From: Gymnopus androsaceus JB14
Taxonomy: Eukaryota > Basidiomycota > Agaricomycetes > Agaricales > Omphalotaceae
Direction of reading: 5' to 3'
DNA: 64,000 nucleotides
Assembly: GCA_009733575.1 (NCBI GenBank)
Contig: ML769521.1
Location: 1 to 64,000 of the forward strand
The notes beneath the pieces are model-generated. The model was not told the origin of the DNA. It ran no database searches and was given only the letters and a program-made list of their open reading frames with translations. This document shows, piece after piece, positions 1-11,712 of the stretch. Within the stretch, counting starts at the first letter, position 1; the number at the start of each line of letters is the position of its first letter. A program made the translations under genes and the position numbers.

Positions 1-1152
1 ACACACTCCGACTGCGATACTATGATACTCATCTCCTCAAGACCGTCTCCGCCTCTGCGACTTGCCCTCAGCTTGAAGTTAATTTACTTTGACGTCGTGC
101 TGACCGCACATCCAGAGCTGTCAGAGTAAGCTGAAAATCTTACACAGGAAGTCAGAGTACCGTATATTCGAAAAACTAGATATTACGATGATGAATCGTC
201 GGGTTCCGTTTAATTGCCACTGAGTCTGAACAGCCTGCACGATCTTCGAGTGGGACTAGGAGGAGGTCCAACGCCCTCTAATACAGCAAGCAGGGTTCGC
301 TGCACACGGATAATCATCGTAGCGTCATCACGCAAATTCAGAATGACGCCAAAGTCGAAGGTGAGTCACCCGATTTCTGTGAGCCAGTGGATGCAAGAAC
401 AACACACAAGAGAATGTATTAACAGGGACGGTCAATATGTGTATTATGAGACCATATCATGATACAACAGCGCAGCGTGAGGCCAAGGAAAGTAAAGGTA
501 CCAGATCGACGGAAGTAGAGCGAAAAAATGGGGAGTTCTATTGTCTGGTACAAAAATGGTTAAGCCCATTGGGCACTGGCTTTGATAAACCTTGGACGTA
601 AATAGATATGAATTTTCGACAGTACGCCGGAACTACAAGCCTGTTATTGGGCAGAACCGGTGAGCAAGATATACTGGGCAGTGGGAGCACCAGAAAGCAT
701 GATGGACTTACCCATTGTGGCGCAATTGAACATCCTCTTATCGATTGGGTGATTGCCCTTTCACCCGTCAAACCTTCAACCCAGAAAGATGATTAGCCAT
801 GCGGACTTTTCTTGAAGGCGTTAAATGCCTTACGGTAGGTGTAACGACCGTTGGGAGGAAGGACTTCGATGAGATGCGAAGAGCAGGAATGAATAAATGA
901 ATATTTGATTATCAAGCCACCAATAAGTGGACCTAGAAGAGAGCGAGGCACTCAGTTTCCATGAGGTCATGATGATGAATACGGAGCCATTCCAAATTTC
1001 CAGTAGCTGTCTAATAATAAGACAGCTACGTAGAGCTATATGCAGATGACGCAAACGGACACTGGCAGTATTTAAGCAAGAACGGAGGCGTCTTTTCTAT
1101 CCAACATCCAAAGCCACCAACCAACCAACCACTACCTTTATACATCATCACT
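1..1152. other. No gene recognised
   Basis: No open frame here resembles a known family and no splice-linked frames could be built. The last ~80 bases before 1153 are pyrimidine- and CCAA-rich, which would suit the promoter and 5' UTR of the following gene. Confidence 0.4.
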
Positions 1153-1465
1153 ATGGGTCTCGAGAATGATTTCAAGAGTGCTGAGGGTGCCATTGACGGT
1201 CAGAGGTAGAAATTATTCCTTGGAAGGCATGTGCAGAGCGCTGACCACAACCAGTTCCAATCAGGAAACTCAAAGCAACCCTGGCGGGGACGCAAAGAAG
1301 GACACTTTTGTAGACTCTGGTAAGTTTGTATTGCTTGAAGCATTGACTGCAACTCATCTGGTGTAATGTGAAGCCGTCGATCAGTTTGCAAGCAAAGAGG
1401 GAGCTCCTGCCGGTGCTGATCCTGAGATAAACAACGTTGTTAATGACGAGGTCAACAAGTTTTAA
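1153..1465 (+). CDS. Small hydrophilic conserved fungal protein (hypothetical)
   Basis: Three exons (1153-1205, 1255-1319, 1374-1465) join in frame to a 69-residue protein that starts MGLENDFKSAEGAIDGQ and ends EINNVVNDEVNKF. Intron 1 (49 bp) has a CTGAC branch site just before its CAG acceptor; intron 2 is 54 bp with a GTAAGT donor. The protein is acidic and polar, with no signal peptide or membrane segment. Short proteins ending in a DSAVDxFASKEGxPxGADPxIN...VNKF-like tail are, from memory, widespread in Agaricomycetes, and none has an assigned role that I know of. The even codon pattern and clean splicing argue for a real gene. Function is unknown. Confidence 0.7.
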
Positions 1466-1837
1466 GCTTGGACATTTACTGTACTCGAATTTGTAAAGCT
1501 CACTCAGAAAACTTAAAATACTGTATGAATTTTAAATCCCCTTCAATCGCAGCTTGTCCAACAGACTCAGATGGTTACACCAGATTGAAAGACCCTTTGG
1601 ACAGACCTGGCAAGTAGAAGTGTTACTGTGTAAATAATGGGGTCAAGTGCTTTTCGTTCCGCACTTGTTCCTACACCATTCCGACAACTGTTTTTTTGCA
1701 ACCGTAGGGCTGGTGCAGTTACTAGTTTCATATGTTTATCCAGTTTACCTTCTTCCTCTTCCTAACTAGGCATAGCACGCTCATAGACTCGGAATTGGTC
1801 AAATGCAAATCACAAATTCGAATGTGTGGCCTTTCGG

Positions 1838-1995
1838 AACAGGACCACCGTCCGCTGGCGACTTGCCAAATTCTTCAGATGTGACATTGGTCATATATTG
1901 TGGCAAACTGTGGAGGACGATCTGAGGCGAGTCAGTATGGCGTTGATTATTCGGATATGAGTTGAAGTCTAGTTTATGCGAGGGATTCTTTCTTT
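1838..1995 (+). repeat. Fragment of dispersed repeat linked to the RTA1 duplication
   Basis: This stretch matches 4765-4990 almost in order (ACCACCGTCCGC, then the ATATTGTGGCAA motif, then GAGGCGAGTCAGT, then TTTATGCGAGGGATTC). Both copies sit just upstream of an RTA1-like gene. Related sequence recurs at 8098-8230 and 13160-13265. Confidence 0.6.
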
Positions 1996-2216
1996 TCCTA
2001 TGAGTAGAATAAAGATTAAAGGGAATAAAAGGCAAGAAAGATCCCATAGACCTTTTCAGCATTCGGAGCTTCCCTCGTTTTCAGCATTTCTAGCTCGCCT
2101 GGTTTCTTTCTTTGCGGTGGATTCCATTATTATCTTTGCAAAAAGATTGAGTGGTCAAGTAATCTTATCCACATCGTATCTCATCCATTTGAAACTCCGC
2201 GCCTCATCTCTGCTTC

Positions 2217-2345
2217 AACACCACCTCGCTACTTTTCGCTACTTTTCTCCGCAGCTCAAAAATGCACTGGAAAAGCACCTCGCTGCTCAAGTTCCACAGC
2301 TCTTCCAAGAGCTCGCTACTTTCTATACGATGATTATAAAAAGTC
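2217..2345 (+). promoter_or_regulatory. Repeated promoter segment with TATA-like site, RTA1 copy A
   Basis: A ~120-bp block with CTCGCTACTTTTCGCTAC, TTCTCCGCAGCTCAAAAA and CAAGTTCCACAG motifs ends in a GATTATAAA TATA-like box ~60 bases before the ATG at 2398. The same block lies upstream of copy B, where it is tandemly doubled (5081-5200 and 5227-5345). A promoter role is inferred from position and conservation. Confidence 0.5.
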
Positions 2346-2397
2346 GGCGACCGAGCTTTGTATTGCCTTATTCACTCTTCAACCCCTTATATCCGCC

Positions 2398-3867
2398 ATG
2401 TTCAAACGAATTTCCTTTTTATCGGTCTTGTTGTATGGCCTTACCCTCGCTGCTGCCTCCAATGGCTCAGATGTCATTTCAGTGAGTTTGGCGATTCTTC
2501 AATTCATCTCAATAATTGATTGCTTTACTAGAATCTCGATGCTCGGGATACAACCAACACCAAGAACCAACGCCCGGTGTATGTCGAAAAGATCAGTCAG
2601 TCTGTAATGCGAATACTAACTGGACCTGTCGATAGTGCTGGTTTCATTATGAAAACATGGCCTGCCATTATCGGGATAGTACTCTACGGCTTGTCCGGTG
2701 CAATCCATTGGATTCGTGAGTATGAGTATGACCTCCAAAACGCTCCGTTTTACTCATTCATTCTCTAGACTTCTTTCGCATCGGGCAGCGGTACATGCTT
2801 ACCTTGACTATTGGCATGACCTGTGGGTTAGTTTCCTGTGCTTTTTGAAATGGGTAGCTAAACTATGTTATCCAACAGGCTTCACGTTCGGATTGATCAT
2901 GCGCGTCGTCGACTCTCATTCACCCTATTCACTTGGAATATACATCGTAGAAGATTTCGTATGTACCCTCCTTCCTTCCTTCCTTTCCCTTTACTTCAAC
3001 CGCACCCCGCTAAACACTTCTTCTCATCTAGTTTGTCCTGCTCTCACCCTGTGCCTTCCTCGCTACCGAGTACATGCTCCTCTCTCGATTAGCCACCAGC
3101 CTCGGCCAAGACATCGCTGACGACTGTTTATTAATTCCTGCCCGCCGCATCACAAAACTCTTTGTCTGGAGTGATGTTATCACGTTTTGGATTCAAGCGA
3201 GCGGTGGAGGACTTTCTGTGAACCAGAAGTTGTCTTCGGTTGGAACCAAGGTAAGACCTTGATTCTGCCTCCTGCCCCTCCCAGTTGTGTTACTCAACAT
3301 CTACAACTCACTACATAGATCGCGATGGTTGGATTGATTCTGCAACTACTCTCTTTCGCCCTTTTTACTATCATGCTCATCGCGTTTGGGTTCAGAGTGT
3401 TCGTGTTGTTTGATTCTTGTAATAATTACGGTGACTGACGCGCTTTCATCAGTCGCGCAAAATATCCCTCCACTTGGAACATCCGTGCAAGCTCACGTAC
3501 TAGCGAATCTTTGACCTCCGTAGTGGGCCCTTCAAGATATCAAGCATATCGAATTGGAAAATCTTATACTTTACTATGTGCTTGACGTGCATAGGTGTTC
3601 TGATTCGATGCGTCTTTCGTATTGCTGAGTTTGCTGGAGGGTAAGCAAGCATCCTTTTCACTTACTGTAACTGTTTGTCCTACGCTTATACTAATCTACA
3701 GATACTTTGGGTTCCTGGCTACGCACGAAGGATACTTCTACCTCCTCGATGCACTTCCTCTGTGGATCGCTATGACGCTGTATTGCTTCGTCTGCCGAGT
3801 CGGTTCATTAATAGACCAGAAGCAGACTTTACGGCGAGTCGTGGTACAGTGGTTGGAGTACCGTTGA
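2398..3867 (+). pseudogene. RTA1-like lipid-translocating exporter, copy A (frameshifted 3' end)
   Basis: Nine exons can be drawn: 2398-2481, 2532-2578, 2636-2715, 2769-2822, 2879-2958, 3032-3250, 3319-3398, 3453-3640 and 3702-3867. The product begins MFKRISFLSVLLYGLTLAAA (signal-anchor like) and has the hydrophobic segments and landmarks of RTA1 proteins (PF04479): an E-x-FFVLLSPCAFLATEYMLLSRLA stretch, FVWSDVITFWIQA-GGG, and GLILQLLSFALFTIMLI. Against copy B it lacks one C at ~3530, which brings a TGA at 3583-3585 before the last transmembrane segments, and one G at ~3793 near the C-terminus. RTA1 proteins are membrane proteins tied to lipid translocation and stress tolerance. The copy is either a recent pseudogene or intact with two base-calling errors; copy B has a different defect. 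Confidence 0.75.
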
Positions 3868-4239
3868 TTGAACAAGGAAAAAACCAGGAAGGTCTGTATG
3901 CGAGACAGTGGGTACCTGGCTCGCTATAAACATTGATACAAGTGATGTATCATATCGTGGATCGAATTGATCTCCTCTTGGCGTCGTTTCACCGGGAAGA
4001 CACAGTCGAGAAATCATTGACCACCCAGGCGTCATAAAATCTGGATCATGCATGCGCGAATATTCCCTGAACGAGGATAAAATCGAGAGTTTTCCCAGTC
4101 AAGGATAGCTGTGATTCTGTTATTATCATCTGGGTCAACCACGATATCCTTGGGTAGGAGGTCGCCGTGTGTAAAGCAAATACCACTATCGCAGCAAAGG
4201 TGAGTGAGCCAGGAGTTTGCGCGTGACTGACCGTACTCT
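3868..4239. other. Intergenic spacer, nothing recognised
   Basis: Between the two RTA1 units I see no coding frame, RNA gene or repeat boundary. Confidence 0.4.
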
Positions 4240-4995
4240 ATCTCTACACATATACAGCTGAAGAGGAGATCGCGGAAAAAAATCGTGAAATTCTGTGGGC
4301 CCCTTGCACACGTTTGTTGGCTGAAGATGTGGAGGTACCAGCAAGGAGCGAAGTGCTTCTCCAGTTACAGAACAAACAATATCCGATGGTATTTTTCTCA
4401 TGCACTGTATCAGATCCTTGAGGTTTGCGCCAACGGCTGCTAGGGTCTCGGACTGAGCTGATCAACGATAGTAGTTGCGACTCGAGGGACACCTTTGGCT
4501 TCTTCCATGCAGATATACCACACTTCGGGGGGTGGGGGTGGCATTACCCAGGGCTCCCTAGAGTAAAGAAAAAAGAAAAAGAAGTCAGATTCGAATAGGA
4601 AATTACCGGAACGATGAGGAAGTCAACACTGACCTATGATGTGGGTTTTCCAGAAAGCAATGACTTTTGGCAGAGGGAGGCCTTTTTCCCCCGAAAATGA
4701 CATGCATAAAACCTCTTCCGCAAGACACCTACCCCTGCACTTCAGGACTATACCTGGTCCAATTCAAACCACCGTCCGCAGACGACCTTTGCGAATCTTC
4801 TCAGGAATCACAGGGGAAATTGGCGATATATTGTGGCAAGTCGAGATGAGACTGTGGAAGGACAGGAACCTGAGGCGAGTCAGTCATGGCGTTAATTACA
4901 ACTTCAAGACAGATGTGGGGGTAAGTCTAGTTTATGCGAGGGATTCTTTCTTTTCCTACGAGTAGGATGAAGATTCAAGGGAATGAAAGGTAAGA
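4240..4995 (+). repeat. Dispersed repeat block upstream of RTA1 copy B
   Basis: This block is a mosaic also found at 7197-8260 and, in part, at 12935-13265 and 1838-1995. Landmarks are GGCTGAAGATGTGGAGGTACC (compare 7232-7252), CATGCACTGTATCAGA (compare 7738), CCCAGGGCTC, TCAG ATTCGAAT, GATGAGGAAGTC and GCAATGACTTTTGGCA. No coding capacity was found. It looks like an old non-coding repeat that was copied with the surrounding units. Confidence 0.6.
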
Positions 4996-5080
4996 AAGAT
5001 CGCAAACACCTTTTCAGCATTCGCAGCTTCCCTCGTTTTCTGCCTTTTTAGCTCGCCCGCTTTCTTGCTTCAAGACCACC

Positions 5081-5345
5081 TCGCTACTTTTCGCTACTTT
5101 TCTCCGCAGCTCAAAAACGTACTGGAAAAAGCACCTCGCTGCTCAAGTTCCACATTTCTTTCAATAGCTCTCTACTTTCGCCTCTAGGATGATTATAAAA
5201 GTCGCCGGTCAGCAATAGTGCTTTGTATTGCTACTTTTCTCCGCAGCTCAAAATGCACCGGAAAAGCACCTCGCTGCTCAAGTTCCACAGTAGTTCTTCC
5301 AAGAGCTCGCTACTTTCGCCTCTAGGATGATTATAAAGGTCGGAA
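5081..5345 (+). promoter_or_regulatory. Doubled promoter block of RTA1 copy B
   Basis: Two tandem copies (5081-5200 and 5227-5345) of the promoter block seen once at 2217-2345. Each has the CGCTACTTTTCTCCGCAGCTC core and a GATTATAAA box. The doubling could alter expression of copy B; that is inference. Confidence 0.5.
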
Positions 5346-5400
5346 ACCGAGCTTTACATTCCCTTGTTCACTTCAACCCTCTATGTATCTGAGTCGCTCC

Positions 5401-6886
5401 ATGTTCAAACGAATTTCTTTTTTATCGGTCTTGTTGTATGGCCTTACCCTCGCTGCTGCCTCCAAGGGCTTGGATGTCACTTCAGTGAGTTTAGCGATTC
5501 CTCAATTCATCTCAATAGCTAGAATTGATTGCTTTACTAGAATCTCGATGCTCGGGATACAACCAACACCGAGAACCAACGCCCGATGTACGTCAAAAAT
5601 CAGTTAGTTTGTAATGTGAATACTAACTAGGACTGTCGATAGTGCTGGTTTCATTATGAAAATATGGCCTGCTGTTATCGGGATAGTACTCTACGGCTTG
5701 TCCGGTGTAATTCATTGGATTCGTGAGTATGAGTATGACCTCAAAACCCTCCGTTTTATTCATTCATTTCTAGACTTCTTTCGCACTGGGCAGCGGTACA
5801 TGCTTACCTTGACTATTGGCATGACTTGTGCGCTGGTTTCCTTCCCTCTTCAAAACGAGTAGCTAAATCATGTTGTTCAACGGGCTTCACGTTCGGATTG
5901 ATCATGCGAATCGTCGACTCTCATTCACCCTATTCAGTCGCAGTATATGTCATAGAACTTGCAGTATGTACATTCTTCTTTCCTTTCCCTTTACTTCAAC
6001 CGCGCCCTGCTAAGCACTTTCTATTATTTAGTTTGTCCTCCTCTCACCTTGCGCCTTCCTTGCTACCGAGTACATGCTCCTCTCTCGATTAGCCACCAGC
6101 CTCGGCCAAGATATCGCTGATGACTGTTTATTGATTCCTGCCCGCCGTATCACAAAATTCTTTGTCTGGAGCGACGTTATCACGTTTTGGATTCAAGCGG
6201 GCGGTGGAGCACTTTCTGTCAACCTAAAATTGTCTTTGGTCGGAACAAAGGTAAGACTTTGATTCTGCCTCCTGCCCCTCCCAGTTGCGTTGCTCAACAT
6301 CCACAACTTACTACATAGATTGTGATAGTTGGATTGATTCTACAACTAGTCTCTTTCGCCCTTTTTACTATCATGCTTATCGTGTTTGGGTTCAGAGTGT
6401 TTGTGTTGTTTGATTCTTGTAATAATTACAGCGACTAACGCGCTTTCATCAGTCGCGCAAAACATCCCTCCGCTTGGAACATCCGTACCAGCTCTCGTAC
6501 TAGCGAATCTTTGACCTCCGTAGTGGGCCCCTTCAAGATATCAAGCATATCGAATTGGAAGATCCTCTACTTTACTATGTGCTTGACATGCATAGGTGTT
6601 CTGATTCGATGTGCCTTTCGTATTGCTGAGTTTACTGGAGGGTGAGCAAACATCCTTTTCACTTACTGCAACTGTTTGGCTTACGCTTATACTAATTCAC
6701 AGATACTTTGGGTTCCTGGCTACACACGAAGGATACTTCTACCTCCTCGATGCACTTCCTCTGTGGATCGCTATGACGCTGTATTGCTTCGTCTGGCCGA
6801 GTCGGTTCATTGATAGACAAGATTTAGATGCTGAGTTGGTTGAACAAGCGGGAGCTCAAGGTCTCTATGTGAGTACGAAAGAGTAG
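5401..6886 (+). CDS. RTA1-like lipid-translocating exporter, copy B
   Basis: Exons 5401-5484, 5541-5587, 5643-5722, 5774-5827, 5884-5963, 6032-6250, 6319-6398, 6453-6641 and 6703-6886 give a 338-residue frame, normal for the RTA1 family (PF04479). It keeps the parts lost in copy A: GGYFGFLATHEGYFYLLDA followed by a last hydrophobic segment and an acidic tail. Exon positions mirror copy A at an offset of about 3000. One lesion is visible: the acceptor of intron 4, AACAG in copy A, reads AACGG here (5880-5883). Using the next upstream AG (TAG, ~5862) instead would keep the frame and insert about eight residues. The ATG at 5401 is the conserved start; an upstream in-frame ATG at 5383 is specific to this copy. 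Likely role: membrane lipid translocation or stress tolerance. Confidence 0.75.
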
Positions 6887-7196
6887 GAAGGGGCAAGGAA
6901 GGGGTGAGGTTGCGAGTAGAGATAGATTTAGATTTAGATTTAGGTAGGGGTAGGGGTTTTCACTAATATTTTGTAGCATCGGATAATATCGCTGTTTTCA
7001 TAAAAGTTAGCCGCCCTTGATATTTCACTCTCATGGACTTTTTTTTTGTGCTCCGAGCATTTAACACTTTTCGGTCATATCTCAGTGAATACTGTAGCTA
7101 TTACCTTTTAATATAGCGCATTGTAGTCATCTAGTCAAGCCTGAGGTGCAACGCTAAAACATTGAAGATCCGAGCATGTTAATTTTTTTTTACAGT
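6887..7196. other. 3' flank, nothing recognised
   Basis: The stretch starts with short GATTTA and TAGGGG iterations (6921-6958), followed by AT-rich sequence without an open frame of interest. Confidence 0.4.
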
Positions 7197-7868
7197 AAGT
7201 GAAATTCTGTTGGCCCCTTGAACACATTTTTTGGCTGAAGATACGAAGGTACCAGTAACGAGCGAAGTAAAGCTTACGAATAGAAATAAGACGGAACAGT
7301 ACTTAGCCGTTGGTTGTCCGGCCGCTTCTCACATCAGTGACATCACATGTAACCCCTATCTGTTTCTGTATATAAAGTAGATAGATGTGAATTACCAATT
7401 AATCGTTCTTTCCCGTTCTCGATGGTCGATTCCCTCCTCGCTGGGGTTGTACCCGCCGACTGAGCCTGTCCGTTTATCAACATTGTAGACACTCTTATTT
7501 ATACTTTACTTGTTGCTTCATCACCCTCAGTTTTCTGACACTATATTGTGTCCGATCTGAGAGTGAGTTGTTATTAATTTATTTTCCTGATTAGATGTAC
7601 TGATTACATTGTTGTAGTTTAGATTACTTATACGTCTAACAGGTACTTAACAGAGTTTTCTGACACTATATTGTGTCCGATCTGAGGTTTAGATTACTTA
7701 TACTTCTAACACAAACAACATCAGATGGTGTTTCGCTCATGCACTGTATCAGAGCCTTGAGGTTTGTGCTAATAGCTGCTAGGGCTTTGGGACTGAGCTG
7801 GTCAACAACAGTTGCGAGAGGGACACCCCCGGCTTCTCCCTTGCAGATACCACACTTCGAGGGGCGGG
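7197..7868. repeat. Mosaic of dispersed repeats
   Basis: 7197-7270 matches 4285-4350, and 7725-7868 matches 4380-4520. In between, a TTTTCTGACACTATATTGTGTCCGATCTGAG motif occurs twice (7530-7560 and 7655-7685), as does TTTAGATTACTTATAC. No gene was found. Confidence 0.5.
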
Positions 7869-8626
7869 GTGGCAACACCCAGGGCTCTCTAGAGCAAAAA
7901 AAAATAAGTCAGATTCGAATGGGACATTACTGGGACGATGAGGAAGTCAGCACTGACCTATGAAGTGGGTTTCCTGGGAAAGCAATGACTTTTGGCATTA
8001 GCAGGTTTTTTTCCTTCGCAAATGACATGCGTAAAACCTCTTCCACAACACACCTACCTCCAAACTTCAAGACTACAGTCTACACCTAGTCCAATTCGAA
8101 CCACCGTCCGCAGGCGACCTTTGCGAAACTCTTCGGGAACGACAAAGGGGAAATAGGTGATATATTGTGGAAAGTCGAGAGGAGAGTGTGGAAGGACAGG
8201 AATCTGAGGCGAGACAGCCATGGCGTTGAGCAAGAGGAATGCAGAATCAAAATCAGACAGGACCGATCAAACGATTCCCGTTTTTAGCAGGGAAAACACT
8301 GCACTATGGTCTATAGGAGCTCTTCTCTAGAACTAGGGTACTCATCTGTGACACCTAGCTTACCTTGGATGATAGGGGCGAAGACTAGGTACAAACGTCG
8401 AGAACATATTTACTCACGTACGAAAAGGAAGCCGTTCGAGAACCTTCTGACTGATTCTTTCGCTTCGCTCAGGCTGTAATTACAGTAATTTGGTTCATCT
8501 TTGTTGTTGTTTCTTGGACCGCTTATAGGACTGATCGTTTACTGCTTGTTATCCGGTTCATGATCACAAATCAAGCAAGTTTTATTTCGAGAAATAAAAG
8601 GTACAAATACTATATTATGGAAATGT

Positions 8627-9303
8627 TCAGAAGACGATGTTGAAGAGCTGCTCATTCGAACCATCACAGTTGACGACTTTCAATGCATCTTGAGCGGTAG
8701 CACCAACCGCCACACAAAGACTGTCGTTGCTGTGAGGAGAGATGGTGCAGGACGAACCAGCAGAATTTCCAGGAGTGGTGTTCGTCCCGCAAGTCTGGCA
8801 GGCGATATCGAAGAGTTGAGCTCTGTAACAGATGGTTAATGCATAAGACCAGGTATGATATAAGCAAGTAGAACTGACGTTTCGTTTCCACTATTCGAGG
8901 CAGTTTCGAAGACAAGCTCGTTTCCAACGGTAGTAACGGCCAAATTATTGTTGTCGACATCCCTACAAAGCAAAACGGTATTACGGTCAGTTGACCCGCC
9001 ACCTTCGCAAAAGCGAACAAAATCATAGCAAACGCACCTGATGGTAAAGCTAGTCGGGACCTGACCGTTCTGCTGGACGTGGAAGTCAGGAGCAGCGAGT
9101 CCACGGAAAGACTCTCCGATGAGAACGTCACCAATTTGAGGTGTGTTCTCGACTCCCCACTCCAAGCCGGACACCAGGCTCTCGATAGAAACACCGGCAC
9201 CTTGGGCATTCGGAGTGCAAGTTGCACGACGGAAAGGGGTAGCAGATACGCCAGAACTGGCGAGCATGACTGCAACAGAGACGACGGTGAACAAGGAGAA
9301 CAT
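8627..9303 (-). CDS. Secreted protein, ricin-B-like fold suspected, copy 1
   Basis: Exons on the minus strand, 9303-9038, 8962-8879 and 8822-8627, encode 181 residues. An N-terminal signal peptide (MFSLFTVVSVAVMLASSGVSA) is followed by a TPFRRA-C start of the mature chain. The C-terminal half has paired cysteines (DIACQTCG, SSCTISP, SLCVAVG) and ends in SNEQLFNIVF, which recalls the Q-x-F/W repeats of beta-trefoil, ricin-B-like lectins. Two short introns (75 and 56 bp) have GTGCGT and GTCAGT donors. Similar secreted proteins of unknown role are, from memory, common in Agaricales. The carbohydrate-binding idea is inference only. Twin gene at 13664-14340; diverged third copy at 57851-58526. Confidence 0.75.
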
Positions 9304-10754
9304 TTCGGTATAGAAAATTAGGACGCGAAGAGGTCTTTCCGGCTGAACAATCGATCTGAAGGTTCTGGGATACGGAAAACTGAAGAAAAGCTCTAGCTTT
9401 TATACGGGCTCAAGCATCGCATTGTGACCGAAAGAAATGGGCTTTCGAGTTCTCCGCTTCCTGTGGACGCCCTTAGGCTAGGGTTCTCAGAAAAGCTTAG
9501 GCGAAACTGCACAATAGCAGCCATCGGTTTCAATGAGCTTAGAACCCGACCGGTGAATTGTGAGTAGCGTTAAAACGTTCGGGAGTTCGAATACCAATTC
9601 TGAGGTGCGGAATTTAATCCAGCTAGTAAGACAAAAGGAGGATATAGAAATTTACCAAACTAGGATTAGTTTGAACATCGAGGAGAACCCGGAAGACGCT
9701 ATACTGGACCTAGGCGGGTGCCCTATTCTTCCGTCATCCCGAGTCAGCTTGAAGTGTATGTGGTATTTGAGAGTATCCGGTGGAGTAGGGGATCCCGGCA
9801 TGTTGGCCCGGGCTTGACGCCAGTATATACGCATCGTAGCCACTCAGTTGTATTCACTCATGTTCTCTGCGACTACGACTCACTGAGGGTGGGCTTCCCC
9901 ACCTCATCACCGGGCCAAGGAGCTGGTGATGGACGTCTTCGCCTAAATGGCTGGAATGGCTGGCAGTCAACTGGCAGTGGACTCTTCGTGACCGCGACGT
10001 CGATGCAGAATTGTTTAACTATAGCACTGAACATCGACTCGAAGTTTCCTGAGCGTATGAGAGCGAACATACAAAAAGAGATGACCATGAACAATCCGAA
10101 CTATGCGGTCCATGCATAATGTGATCCACCAGTGCTCAATGCTAATGGTCAGATTAATACTCAGCCCGGTATTGTCATGATCACTGCATTTTACAGAAAG
10201 AACGAGCGTCTCGTACAATTCCCTACAATGAATTATCAATGTCGTGTATCGCGCAGTGTCCGGAACCTGTGCCGCCACAAAGTTCAGCAAGTACTATTAG
10301 CGGCCATCCAAGCCCGCTTTTCCTCGACCAAGAGCTGGTTTGACCTGGGTCAGTTGATTGATCCTATCCAAATGAAGCCCACGGCAGGTACTTCCAGTTG
10401 CAACTCCATGGGTAACGCGAAATAAAAATAGCGGGTAAAGTACCGCCCATCCACCAAGCTGTTCAGAAGAAGAGTAGATCCGTCAGGCAGTGTTGTGTCT
10501 CAATGACATTCAGAACCGACAAATACGCCAACTCTACGTGAAGTGTTCTATTACCCCGGCCGTAGCGGAGTCGGCGAAAATGGGGGGTGAGGTGCCCAGC
10601 TGAATGTGATGGATATTTCGTTGAGATTAAGCTGAGATGATGACGGCTGCAAAGAAGAAATAAGTAATGACTAAGCTCGGTGTCGTATGGTATAGCTTGC
10701 TTTGGCGTTGCCGTTTCGAAACTAACTTCTCTGATATGATCAACTTGTACATTT

Positions 10755-10758
<4 letters not shown>
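9304..10758. other. Upstream region of secreted gene, no gene recognised
   Basis: Frames of 60-130 codons occur, but none resembles a known protein and none is kept in the diverged copy at 58.5-60 kb, although the DNA is alignable there. The stretch is best read as promoter plus non-coding duplicated sequence. Confidence 0.45.

Positions 10759-10803
<45 letters not shown>
10759..10803 (+). repeat. TC-dinucleotide microsatellite
   Basis: About 45 bases of uninterrupted TC repeats, matched at 15800-15842 in the second copy with a slightly different length. Confidence 0.95.
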
Positions 10804-10806
<3 letters not shown>

Positions 10807-11611
10807 AATATTAGTAGAGAAATACTGACTTAATTGTAGGGAATTTGTATCACCTGTCTTCAAAAATCAGGAAGACTCAAGGCAAGTGCAATTCGACTCC
10901 ATTCAAGTTGAAGTTTCAGTACCGATCCTCATGTGCATCACAAATATCTGGTATCTAAGCCTGTTGATCTAAGGATCAATTTGCGTTCTCAGTCTAACTC
11001 AGGCTTCAGCCCAAAAATTCGAATTTCATGCCGGATTCAATATACTAGTACTGCATGTATCTGGCAAGAGCCAAGAGTGTTGAAATGTGACCTCATAATG
11101 GGCCATCCAGATGTAGCATTACTGTATCTAGTAGTTAACCCCTAATTGTATCTTTGCCTTCTACCACATCAGCACTCATCCAAACATCACCACCCATTAA
11201 CTTTGACAAAGAGGCTACGAGTGTTGAGTATAGATGTAGTAGTAGTTCATCCACTGTGTGATCTATAGCAACCATCTGTCCTGTCAAATTCTTTCCTTCC
11301 AGTAATCATGAATGTGGTTTACAATGTTATAAGTAATGTAGTTTTCCAGCGCTCTTTGGGCACTCCTACAAGCATCTACTTACTTGATTCCATAACATTC
11401 GAGCAATTGTAGATTCAACATGCTGCTTGCATACATAATGTTGCGAGTTGTCACCTTGCTTGTAAGGTTCTTCCTCTGGCATAATTATTTTTCCCATCCA
11501 TACTTGTCCCACACTCTTTTTGCAAATAGGCCAAGCACCTTGAGGCTTGCTCATCAGTTATGGGCAATTAACCCTGGGTTTATTTTCCAGCCTCATCAGC
11601 AAAACCTGGGT

Positions 11612-11712
11612 GGTCTCCAGAGATCTCCAGAGCACCTATAGCTTCTGGAGCAGCTGGAGCAAGGTTACCTATTCCAGAGACCAATATAAACCTCTGGAGA
11701 CCTCTGGAGACC
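11612..11712 (+). repeat. Short inverted-repeat element (CTCCAGAG type), copy 1
   Basis: A 101-bp segment begins GGTCTCCAGAGATCTCCAG and ends with its inverted form (CTCTGGAGACCTCTGGAGAC). The ~21-bp arms differ at one base. The same unit lies at 16648-16748, and another cluster of CTCCAGAG/CTCTGGAG motifs lies at 17309-17390. It may be a very small MITE or a fold-back structure. Confidence 0.55.

Noticed and set aside
9718..10119. 133-codon plus-strand frame, identical at 14760-15161
   Set aside because: Identity comes from the recent duplication; the frame is not kept in the diverged copy near 59.1 kb and resembles no protein.
10759..10803. CRISPR-like or satellite array at the TC run
   Set aside because: A plain dinucleotide microsatellite in a eukaryote.
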